A stretch of 64,000 nt of DNA from Acanthornis magna (lineage: Eukaryota > Chordata > Aves > Passeriformes > Acanthizidae): contig JAWUZG010000033.1 of the NCBI GenBank assembly GCA_036785705.1, positions 372,001 through 436,000 of the forward strand, read 5' to 3'. Both the position numbers and the translations under genes were made by a program. The notes beneath the pieces are model-generated. The model was not told the origin of the DNA. It was given only the letters and a program-made list of their open reading frames with translations, and ran no database searches. Numbering within the stretch: position 1 is the first letter of the stretch; each line of letters starts with the position of its first letter. Positions 37,601 through 48,860 of the stretch are shown piece after piece.

Positions 37601-40600
37601 CTTCTTTGAAAGGGCTGATTGAAGGATAAATTCATACAGCTCTGGGAATTATCTATTTTTAACATTCAAGGGTCCCCAAGAAAAGGTTTTTTATGAACAT
37701 TGAAGAAAATACTAGGCATTAAGAAAAATGGTTAAAAATTATTTCAAGAAAATTCTAGAATATACTTACAGTAACACTGAAGAGTTACTTAGAGTTTCAT
37801 AATTTTGTGAAGAAAAAAACCTCAGATTTTTTCAAAAGAAAATAGCAATATTTATCTTGTAATGATCATTCCAGGAAAGGTTTGATTGTTCTGAGAGGTA
37901 CCAGAACTTTTTTAACAAAGTAGAAGAGTAGTTTGGATGTACACAAAAAACATTTTAAAAAAAAGTCTGTCACCTGCTTATCACAGACATAAAAGGCCTG
38001 TGCACATGCGCCGGCCTCAACTGAAAGGTGGCACAGTTCTCTAGGTCGTCCATCCAAAAGAGTTTTGTGTCACTATTATGCAATGAAGAACTTGCCTGTA
38101 CCATTCATTGTAACTCTGAGAGTGACCAAAACAAAAAACAGAGGGTCAGATAAACAGGAGAAAAAAAAATACAAAAACGCATAAATACTAATAATGGAGC
38201 CAAGAAATATATCAATACTAATATTAAACCACCCAAAAGGCTGAATCATCTGTACCACAATGCAACTTTCACACAGCAAAAATCACTCCAGTATTACCAC
38301 TTAGAGCAATTCAGCCTTTTTCAACATTGCTGCAGGAGCCAGGAGCCCATCAGCACGCACTAAGACAGTGTCAGGCCTTCCATTTCTTCTGCTCTACTAT
38401 CAGCAGGGAGTTTATTTACCTTTACAATATGAACTTGGCAATATGTTCTAGGACGTACTGGGAATTCCAGTGTACTCGTTACCTGTGATTGCAGCTGGCA
38501 ACCCCGGCTTTGCTTCCCTTGCCTTCACACCATTACTAAGCTACATTATTTACATACATTTTAAGTAAAGAATTAATTCACTAGGTAAACCATAGTGGGA
38601 TATTTAGCTAGGTTTTCCCTGGTGACATAGAAGGACCTGGGAGGAAATGAGAGAGACAAAAGCTGTATTTCTCCTGAGATTCTAAAAAATTGGGGTGTTT
38701 TCTATATTTTTCGAAGCACTACCAAGTTTCCACCTCTCCTCAAGGAACCAAACTGAACTAGAAATTCCTTTCTTTTTGCCTCCCCAGAGCCCTTTTCAAG
38801 GTGTAAATAAAGCTGTTTAAACAGGAGGTGTGTTTTCTGACATTGGATATTGCAGAAGTGTGGGTGCAAACACTGTGTGCAAATGCATACTCTGACTTCC
38901 AAGATTATTTTTGTTAAAGTTCAGAGTTGATCTCCAATTATGTCCCATTTCTTCCCGGCCATTTGAAGATTTTTCCTCAGTGTATTTGAAAAACACATTA
39001 ATTGTAAGGGTTGTTTCCATCAATTAATTTAATTTAGGATTTCCTAGTCTGATGGGTCATGCCTAGTTACTTCTGTCCAATACTATTACATGACATGGCT
39101 GATGATATCTCATCAGCCCAACAAAGTTGAAAAAGAAATGTGTTGCTGAGCGCTGCAGTCAACAGTTTGGAACCAGCAAATCCCTCTTCAACTTCTATCT
39201 GTTCAGAGGAGCTAAACACCAGCGAGGGTGTTTTAAGTAGCAGGCAGGAGTTTTTTTCTAGGAGCATTGAGTAGCAGGAACTGTCATGTATGACAGGTTT
39301 AAATTAACTCTGGATAGACTGTAAGGAGAAAATTTATTCAGGCAAAGTAAAACTCACTGAAAATATTTACGTGCTGTTTGATTCATAATAGTCATCTGTC
39401 ACTTAGCAAGTTGCGAAATGTACCATTGGCGGAATATGTTGTTAAGGTTTTATTATTTTGCTTTAGTGTTGTATATATGACTAGCTAAAAATTACATATA
39501 GTTGAAACTACTTTTCAAAGGATTTTTGCTAAATTTAATTTCCACCCAAAAGTGTCTGTTTTTTTCAAAGGCAAAGGGAAAAACAATAGTCAGTGAAAAG
39601 CTGACAACAGGAAATATTTCAGCCAAGAGGTAAAAACATTTTGGAAAAAAATCTTCCCATGTCTACCCAACTATACTCAGCCTTTGATGGCAAGTGAACA
39701 TTTTCCCCAGAAATTAATGATTACAGTTTTTGGTTTTGTTTTAATTTTATTACTGCATGTCCCAGGGTGCAAAACTTCCAATGAGTTGGAAAAGTAATAC
39801 CAAATTCATCTTCCAACAAGAACTAGCTAGGTGTCACCTACTGTCTGGAGAACATAGACAGAATCTAATGGCCATTACAGGATAAGTCAAATCCTTCATT
39901 CTCAGATTAGGCAGCCAAATGCACTGAGATCTGCAAGAACTGAGAAACAGTTCTGCAAGCACTAGAGGCTCTCTGACTGCCAATAATTCAGAGACAGTAG
40001 TTTTGCCATGTATGTTAAAGGCATTTCACAGTATCTACACAAGCTCGTAAAAGAATTTAACAATTATAAATTTACTGAAAACTGTTGAGAAACTTTAAAG
40101 AAAGAAATAAATTACTATAAATTCAAGGTGTAACAAGCAAAAGTTGACAAATAATACTTTTTGGTAGACAAAAAGCAGGCAGACAATTAAGAATAACTGA
40201 AGGTCTTGTTTAGAATATCTAATACCTAATTTTCCACTGTTTATTACCTCATATTGACAGAGGAAAAAAAATGTTGAAAGAGAAAGACAGAGAATGGTGA
40301 CATTGACCAGAGCGAAGCACTTTTTTGTTGTCATTTTTTAATCTTAGATTGGAGAATAAACACAGAAAATTCCATGACAAAAATTAAAAGTAAGTTACTT
40401 GGTACCTTTTGACAACAGGATGAACACAGCACTTAAAATAATGCTATTTTCCTTAAATATACATAGGTATCAGGTGGTAGAAGAGATGGGCCTCAAAGAA
40501 GGTCATCATCAGTTATTGCACTTCTTTCAGACCAAAGGTGAGGAAAGGCACTGAAGTCTATGCCAGCACTGGAGTATCTGGAGCTGTTGGAATGTATCAA

Positions 40601-43460
40601 CTTTTCAGCAGGTGAAAGTCTATGGCACTGCCTAGGATACCAAACTGTCTTAATGTGGCACCTGGAAAGCAGTGCACTTCACATTACCAGAAAAAATATT
40701 CCTTATGTCTTTAAGTGAAATGCAATACAAGGCCACGTTGTACTGATGATGCAAAAGAGCTCTAAGAATTCAGATACAGTGTGTGTTTTGTACTCTCTAA
40801 CAAGACAAACAACACATGAAGAACCCACACAGCACAGAAGAGTGTAATTTTTTTCTAGTCTTATTATAGAAGATAAAAGCATAGTGTATGTGCATCCTAG
40901 TTAAACATACGACTACCACTTGACATCTACCTTTTATTTGGCAATGACATAAAATTACATTGATTTAATATATTTTATCTGATAATTATTGGGTAGTAAA
41001 CAGAATTCCCCAGTACAACTATGCAACTGCGCCATGCAAAATAAAACCACTGCAATAACTCATAGTGGGGTTTTCCTTTTTTTTTTTTTTTTAATGGTTG
41101 TTAGTGTCAAAATTATTATTTTAAAAAGAATGGAGGTCATACCAGCTTAAGTGAATCTAACAAGACCTAGCAAATAGACTACAGGACAGGTATCCTAGTT
41201 GTGGCTCTGCTCCTGACCTGCCAAAGGAGGAGGCAGGTGTCTTTCAGTTTATACAGCTGATAAATTAAACAGTGGTGTTGAACCATTTGCAAAAGATGTG
41301 AACAGCTGCTGATGAAGGAAAGATGCATAAAAGCTAAGTATTATTACTTTTACCTCAACACGTAATTTTTGTTTCATATCCTTTGCATCCATGTCATTTT
41401 AACTCTAGAACAAGTACTATAATTTTATGTTTGGAAGCTTTGTTATGTGTGCATGTATTCTGAAGGCTTTATGATACTCATTCACAGCCTACTCTGCTTC
41501 TTCCCCTATTGTATAGTGTACATAAGCTCGAAGGAACCAGGCAGCAGTTTGACCTTATGGCATAAAGTACATCAGCACAGACTTTTCATTGAACTTGTCT
41601 TATCTAATAGACCCTCGAGTGCCAAAATTATGTTACTCAAGATTACAGGAAGGCTTTGCACTGAACACATCTAAGTAGCAAGACAGAGCAGAACTGCTCC
41701 CTGAAATAAAAGACGGAAACACAGAACTGAGAATGCAATTCACTTCCATTTGTTCAAGGTGAAAAGCAGCAATGAATACAAGATAAAGTTTCCATCAAGA
41801 AATTATACTTCCTGAAATACTTCCACCATCCATCCAGGTCTCAAGATGATGAAGAAAATCTAGACAATTCATAATGGAATCAGTTACCTGAGAGCTTCCT
41901 TTAATCCTCTTTTTTACTCTTCACAACACTTATTTGATGAATATGTACAGAATGCTTGTTATTCTCATTTATAGCTGAATAAGAGCTGAAGATAATGCAT
42001 AATCCGAAGGAAACTTTCCTTCCTCTTCATTTGTCCCACAATTTTATTGCATCAGAAGTTAGACAGCATACTTTTATTTCCAGAAGAATTTAACATACTT
42101 TTGGGTACTATTAAGTAAGGTAAACTGAAACTGTCAAGGGATTTTTTCATAGACGCGAACATAATCCTCAGAAATCCCATCCTGACAACCACTTTTGGAA
42201 AAAATATCCAGCTTCAAGTCAATAAGAATGAATATTACGTTGCAGTGGCATGCTGTGACTTTGTATTAGAATAAAACATAAGAAAATCACTAGTACAGTT
42301 CACATTGAGATAAACTGTTAAAGCAATTTTCTTAAGGACCAAGGACCAGCATTTCCACTACTTCAAATAAAGCAGCTGACACTGATATGTGCTCTATCTG
42401 CTGAAACTTGTCACTTGCATTAAGTAAATAAGTTGAAGGCAAAATAATTGTGTCCTGTTCAACCTTTATGCTTAAAGAACTGTAACAGAAATCACAAAAT
42501 TATATAAAGCAAGTGCAAGGTGTTGCCTATGAGAATACTTGTCTAATCAGCTTAAGTGACGCTATATTCATAGTGTACAGCATCTGTGGCAATAGTAGAT
42601 ATTGCTCTATGTTCTTCCTGTTCATCTTTACCACTATGGCATATTTTGGTTTTATTAATTATGAAGTGAGGAGCAGTTTCTTTTTAGATTAGCAGTCATT
42701 TCACTCCTGACTACCTCAGTGACCTTTTATATATGAATTTAATATATTTGTGGCAATCTGTGGGGCTATAAGTGTCACATCCTTTAGATGTAATGGTTTA
42801 GACTTAAGTAGTTCGTGGCAGATATTGCATATCTCATTTTGTTGACAGTTAAAGCATAATCACTACCACAGCAATGCTGCTTTTGTCGACAAATGCAACT
42901 TTCCAAAGTTTAATTTTGCACCAGTTTAGAGCATATATAATTGGCCTCAATTTCTATATAATACAATTTACACTAGAGATTATTGCCGGGATTCAAGTCT
43001 GTCCTCAAAGTAAAACAAATCATAAATTAGGCCAGGAAGTTCAGTTGTATCTAGGAGTTATTCCTCTCTATTTCACGTGCATGCAATAACTGAAGACATT
43101 ACAGAGATGGTGCTTGTGTTTCAGTTCCATTTGCTCATGCTACGAGTTTGCTGAAGAGATGTCACATAAGAAGAGAACAATCATTTATTTTATGTTAGTG
43201 ATTTCACATATTTGCTAATGTTGTTGTCTGTCAAATGCATGGCAACAAGGAATTCCTGTGGATCCCAGGAAGTCACTGTCTGGAAGACATTAAATCAGGA
43301 GTCATTGAGATAAGCCATTAGAAATAAAAGGTGAATGACAAAATAATATGGTGATATTGGCCTGACAAGGAAACAGAATCAAACAATGTAAAGGAATTAG
43401 CAGCTGAGCTGGAGAAATTATTCATATAATAAATTACTGAATGAAATAAAGCCTTATTTT
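34654..43460. other. Non-genic, mostly single-copy AT-rich DNA
   Basis: Nearly 9 kb without a recognised gene, RNA gene or transposon. A 132-codon plus frame (35739-36137) has no domain, and its hydrophobic centre is a product of T-rich DNA. A moderately GC-richer patch occurs at about 38320-38530. A T16 run lies at 41077-41092. Short T-rich runs occur near 35590-35620. Confidence 0.55.
41077..41092. repeat. Poly(T) run, 16 bp
   Basis: An uninterrupted T16. On the minus strand this is poly(A), but no retrosequence is recognised on either side. Confidence 0.95.
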
Positions 43461-43560
43461 TGTTTGGTTTGGTTTCATTTCATTTCGTTTGGCTTGGTTT
43501 GGTTTGGTTTGGTTCGGTTCAGTTTGGTTTGGTTTGGTTCGGTTTGGTTTCGTTTGGTTT
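43461..43560. repeat. (GGTTT)n microsatellite, ~20 units
   Basis: A 100-bp tract of pentamers, mainly TTTGG/GGTTT with variants (CATTT, CGTTT, GGCTT, GGTTC). All G-rich units are on the plus strand. The interruptions suggest an old, partly decayed microsatellite. Confidence 0.95.
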
Positions 43561-44026
43561 ATTATTTTTTCCCAGCTTCTGCCCTGGTATTATTTTGTTT
43601 GCACACATCATGATTAGCTATGAGTTTGTTCATTGTCTTCAGCTATTCAATTAAGGGAACACAAGAACACAGTTGAATCTACAGTACACTGATGTGTGGC
43701 TTCAACTGCACTAAATATTTTTTTATTCATTGAACTCATATAAGTTATATGTTGTTTCCACTCTCCTCTGAGAGATGGAGTGTATCAAGGATCTAGTTAT
43801 AGCTTTTTGATTCTGGGTCAAATCACGCACATACACTAGCAACATTTAAAGGAGCACAGGTGGTATTTCAAATTGCCAACTTGCAGCAGCCCCTGAGAAT
43901 CCTCTCAGTTTGTAAAAACCCAAGAGCAGCACATGCTGGCAGAGTTTTGCAGATGTAGCCAGAACAGAAAATGAAAACGGTATAGCAGCTGACTACATCA
44001 AATCTGTAAGTTTTGAGAATTCCTCC

Positions 44027-44050
44027 AAATTTGGTAAATTTACCAAATTT
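44027..44050. repeat. Perfect 24-bp palindrome
   Basis: The 12-base arm AAATTTGGTAAA is followed without spacer by its exact reverse complement TTTACCAAATTT. A further partial arm copy (TTTGGTAAA) follows at 44053-44061. No known element boundary is associated with it. Confidence 0.95.
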
Positions 44051-44209
44051 AGTTTGGTAAAATACAGCAAGTAATTATGCTTCTATTTCCTCAGTCATGC
44101 AACACAACAGCAGGAGGACAAGGATAGGGGACAGTCCTATGTTTTTTTCTTCTGTCTTCTAATTAGGTGTCCCACACCATAAAAACAGAACATTTCTTGT
44201 TTGTAAGAC

Positions 44210-44222
44210 AAAAAAAAAAAAA
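44210..44222. repeat. Poly(A) run, 13 bp
   Basis: An uninterrupted A13, followed by CAAAAG. No upstream retrocopy is recognised. Confidence 0.9.
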
Positions 44223-46731
44223 CAAAAGTAACTGTCCAAAGTAATTTTGGACTGCTTTAAAAATATCTTGAAAACAGCTGCGTGCTTCCAGAGCAGATAC
44301 CCCTCTAGTTTTTACTATATATGATTACATATATGCTTTTTTCTCTACAATAATGGTTTTGTACTACAAGAAGAGTAACTGAAATTGTTGTAACTGATTT
44401 AATTGATAAGAATGCTTTGCTGTAAGGTTTATTAAGTCTACTGTATTTTTTAAGTGTTTGCATAATTTCCTATCAAAGCAAGGATAACATATTTTTAACT
44501 TCAGTGTCCTAAAGCTATACATTTAGGTATTAAAAAAAAATTAGAATTATGTTTCAGATCAGCAAAGATAGTAAGCATTAAAAGTACTAGAAATTTCAAG
44601 AGTGTACTGGGCAGTCTTCCCCTCACCTGATGCTCCAGGTAATTTTTCAACATATCACCATAGAAACCCATACTTGCTCTTTTGAATCTTCCAGACAGAA
44701 TAACAAGTAAGTTTTTGGAAATTCTCCTTGGACTATTATCTATTTTCCCCCATTTAATTAGGAAGATTTTTATCTGCTGTGTATGTCAGTCTTTATCCAT
44801 CTGTAGAATCTATGCAGAGAAATAAGAATTTATTCTCAAGTTTTAGCTGGGCCTGCACAGAATGAGTGTGGAATCTGGATAAAAATTACCATCACCATAT
44901 TATCACACTTCATTCCGAAAAGATGGCAAAAGCCTTTAATGATTAGCTTTTGCTAATCCTTCACTAATATTTCACTGGTACAAGTTTAATTTTATACTGT
45001 GTTTAAGAAATGGACTGATAAAATTCTGAAAGACTTCTTTGTGCACTGGTACTATACTTCAACTGTATAGAAAACAGACAAAGCCAACTCAAAGAAAATT
45101 CAACAACCTATAAAGTCATTTTATATCCCAGCCACAATTTGTCTCTGACTGACTGAAATTTTTTCCCTTTCCTGGTTGTTCGGTATGGTAAAAACGCATT
45201 GTGAAGTGAGCTGTTGGTCCCAGTGACCTTTTTCTAGTGGGCAACCAGGCAGTGGTACTGAAGTGCTTTCCTCACCCAGAAAGAATTCCTTTTAATTTGA
45301 CATGTTGCCCAGGGGAAAGATATTGGGAAACATCAGTGACAGGTGTGTTATAAAGCAAAAAATTCTAATTCAGACTATCTATTTTATATCTCTTTCACCA
45401 GTTTCTAATACACTCAACAGAATACATCTCCCAAAATTTAGCCTTTTCACTATCAAATATGAACACAGGTTAGAGTTCCTTTCTGTAGCCATCCAGACCT
45501 AGGCATATTTTTATAATGGAATCAATATTTGCAAAAAAGCATGTAAATTCCTGAGCAGTAAAATTAGTTTTCTAGTGTCCCTTTCATAGTCTGTCTTTCA
45601 GTCTGAGGAGCAGCCACATTTTTTTGACAGGAGTTTTTATGTATGTTCACTATGATGAAAGCCAAAGGCTTCAGCTCATGATTTGGCTAAAATAATGGGG
45701 TTTTATATCTTGTTGCCATATATCAGATGCATGATTGCATGATTGACTGTGTCTATTCACTTCCTGGTTGACTCATGATAGAAATGCATATATGCAGAAA
45801 ACCATCACAAGAATTTTGTGCTCTTGGAAAGATATTCAGTCATCCAAGACACAACAGGAAAATAACATAAGACATATTAAATCAGCATTACATTGACAGC
45901 AACTTCAGTAGTTAAGTATTCAGGGACTTAACTGAAAATCAGTTCTTCCAGGATACGTGATCTACTACTGCCTGGATGAACCCTGCTAAGAAAAATCTGC
46001 GCAAGCAAACATTGCTCCATTCTAGAGATTAAACAAAGACAGATGCAATATATGATTACCAAAAAAACGGAAAAGATACATGGATTTTTCTAGCTCAGTG
46101 ATTTGGTTGCCTTAGACTGTCATGAAATCACACTACAAGACTTGTGTTAAAATTATTTTTGTACATCAAAAAAATAGTCTTTGGTGGCAACGCATTATTT
46201 AGATTTTCAATAATCCTTTGGCAGTGAACAGTTACAGATGATAAGAGACATGAGGTGATGTATAAAGCACGGGTATACATGAATAAGTTGCTAGCAACTC
46301 ACAAACTAGCAATATCTAAGCAGTTTTCACCTTCAGAAATAGTTAATAGTAAAGGTACCTAAATAGGCACAGTGGTAAGAATTGTTAATGTTAAACTGGT
46401 TTCCCAAAATGGAGATACTAACTGTGAAGATTTATAGATGACTATGATCTATGCTTTTGAGCAGAACTCTCTCCTAGATGGAAGATGTCTGAATCTTTCC
46501 TAGTTTTAAAGCTCAGGTATACAGTATTGAGAATTTCCAATGTGCGTAGACTTTCTGGGTAATAAGAGACCATTGTGGCCCAAATGAAATCAGTGGACTG
46601 GAATTAAGAGGAAAACGATTTAATTTTTTTATCCCTACTGTTTTGAAGGTTGGTCACATTAGAGACACTTTAAGTATGTAGATTTTGCTAATGCAGTTCA
46701 TGTGTACAAAACATACAAAACATAAATCTCT

Positions 46732-46791
46732 CCTTTTTTTCTTTTTTTTTCTTTTTTTTTCTTTTTTTTTCTTTTTTTTTTTTTTTTTTTT
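46732..46791. repeat. (CT9)n array, 10-bp period, ending in poly(T)
   Basis: Four exact units of C followed by nine T (46741-46780), preceded by CCT7 and followed by T11. This is the reverse complement of the A9G pattern at 22408-22448. Confidence 0.95.
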
Positions 46792-47355
46792 AAATATATT
46801 TTTGGAGTTTGAGAGATTTAAGCCTAAAGAAAAAAAAGACTGAATTTCATTAATGAAGTTATGTTTGGCTATCATAAAAAAATTCATTTCCTATTGCCTC
46901 TTATATTTGCTAGATAGTTTTGGGTTGTGCTATGAAAGCTGACTAAGTAAATCAGAAAGTAAGATTATCCGCTATAGAAAATATGGGATCAAGCACCCAC
47001 GAGAAATTGCTGATTTTTTTTTTTTTGGAGGTTTATATAATATATGTCTAGAGTCAAATGAGCTATGCAAAAGCAAATCAGCATACCAATTTCAGTCTCT
47101 ACAAACTGTGAAATAGGCTTCTTCTCTTTTCCACTGCACAGTAGATAAGCAAAGATCTACTGCAAGAGTGAACCAATATCTGTTGTATCAGAACACACTA
47201 GGACAGTGAAAAAATATTAATCAAGGAAATAAAAAATAAGAACAGAACCAGAAAACAGAGTCGAATTTCTAAACTCGTAGAACAAAATAGCATGCAGCAT
47301 CACAGTTTGTTTTGAGGTCTTGCCCTGGGGGAGAAAGAGAGAAGAGCAAAAACAC

Positions 47356-47375
47356 TTTTTTTTTTTTTTTTTTTT
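47356..47375. repeat. Poly(T) run, 20 bp
   Basis: An uninterrupted T20. No retrosequence is recognised beside it. Confidence 0.95.
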
Positions 47376-47825
47376 AACAATGGTAGTCTGGCTCTGATTA
47401 GTAGACCTGCAATAACATACACTTTTCATTTGGTTGAATAAAATCCCTTAAGTCTTAATAATGCTGAAAGTAACTTCAAAGCATAAGTGAAATTCAAACC
47501 CAAACAAGTACTTATTTGGGTTTCTCAGGTCCTGATTGTCCAGCAATAAACAACAGAATTCATTTATTTTCTTCAGAGGAAGCAGTTGAGTAGCAGATGA
47601 GTCAGGCAGGGTAGACACATCACAAAATTCATTCCCACATTGATATGCTCACATTGCATAACTGTAACAGTATTGTGCTGCAACAAATACAAAAGTATTT
47701 TGTGGCTGAATACAAGGCTTATCAGCCACAAAAAGTTCATGGGCCACAAAGACTTCATATCTTCAGAACATGATCTTCAGAGTACAAACTAATGCTGCCC
47801 CTAACTAATCCTGCTCCCTTCTTGG

Positions 47826-48860
47826 GTGTGGTTTGAGCCTGGCTGAATGCAAGGCGCTCAGCCGAGCTGCGCTATCACCCTTAATTGGACATATGACGAA
47901 TAGTTCATGGTCAAGACAAGGACAGGGAGAGGTCACTCAACAACCAGCTACCTCTGCAGGCATTACAGACTCATCTCAGGGAAATTATTATCACTTATCG
48001 CCAATCAAACATTGGAGTAGGATAATAAATTAAAATACATCTTAGAACACCTTTTCCCCCCACTCCCTTCTTCCCAAGCTGAACTTTACATCCATTTTTC
48101 TATTACCCCTTCCCCCCAAGTGCTACAAGAGGTACAGGAAATTGAGGTTGAGGTCAGTTCATCACATATTGTCTCTGCTGCTCCTCTCATGCTCTTTGCC
48201 TGATCCGGTGAAGGGTCCCACCTACAGGGGACAGTCTTCCACCTAGTCCTTCAAAAATTGCTCCAGCATGGGTCCCTACCACAAGGTGCAGTCTTTCAGG
48301 AAAGGATAGCTCCAACATGAGACCACTCCATGGGGTCACAAGTCCTGACAGAAAATCTGCTCCAGTGTGGGCTTCTCTCTCCACGAGGCCACAGGCCAGC
48401 AATCTGCTCCAGCAAGCTGGAGGATTATGGCCTCCTTTGGTCGTCCACTGTTTTTCGAGTGGGTATCTGCTCCAAACTCCATGGGCTGCTGGGGTACAGC
48501 TGCCTCACCATGGTCCTCACCACAGGCTGCAGGGGAATCTCCGCTGTGGCACCTGGAGCACCTCCTCCCCATCCCTATTCACTCACCTGGGTGTCTGCAG
48601 AGTTGTTCCTCTCTCATATTCTCACTCCTCTCTCCCATTCTCACTCCTCTCTCCCATTCTCACTCCTCTCTCCCGGCTGCTATCAGGGAGGTGCTATCAA
48701 TGTCACTGGGTGGCTCAGCTTTAGCCAGTGGCATGTGCATCTTGAAGCTGTTGGAGTCGGGTCTGTTGAACATGGGGGAAACTTCAGGCATCATCTCAGA
48801 GAAGACACTCCTTCAGTTCCCTCCCCCAGTACCAAAACCATGTCAAGCAAACCCAATGTC
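47826..48860 (-). mobile_element. ~1-kb avian ERV LTR, minus strand
   Basis: The antisense of a long LTR type I recognise from avian, especially songbird, genomes (ERVL-like). The low-coordinate side begins near TGTGGTTTGAGCCTGGCTG (47827). Internal landmarks are GACAAGGACAGGGAGAGGTC (47915-47934), a CCTTTTCCCCCCACTCCC stretch (48050-48067), repeated CTCCAGCATGGGTCCCT- and CTCCAGTGTGGGC-type blocks (48260-48375), CACCTGGAGCACCTCCTCC (48550-48568), and the end-proximal ACCAAAACCATGTCAAGCAA plus ACCCAAT (48831-48857). The LTR's own 5' TG end should lie at about 48860. The bases CTTGG (47821-47825) and CTTGA (48861-48865) could be a decayed 5-bp target duplication. No internal retroviral sequence follows, so a solo LTR is likely. 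Confidence 0.82.
48612..48668. repeat. 19-bp tandem repeat, three units, inside the LTR
   Basis: The unit TCTCCCATTCTCACTCCTC is present exactly at 48631-48649 and 48650-48668. At 48612-48630 it carries two mismatches. I remember a single copy of this block in related LTRs, so this looks like a local expansion in this copy or its subfamily. Confidence 0.93.

Larger units (their letters stand above)
43561..47825. other. Non-genic AT-rich DNA with homopolymer runs
   Basis: No gene or interspersed repeat is recognised. It holds the palindrome at 44027-44050, A13 at 44210-44222, the C-T9 array at 46732-46791, T13 at 47014-47026 and T20 at 47356-47375. The stretch 45120-45300 is slightly less AT-rich but unclassified. 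Confidence 0.55.

Noticed and set aside
43460..43654. 64-codon frame rich in Trp, Phe, Gly, Leu and Val
   Set aside because: Produced entirely by translation of the (GGTTT)n microsatellite.
46654..46887. Lys-rich minus-strand frame
   Set aside because: Comes from the CT9 array and poly(T) at 46732-46791.
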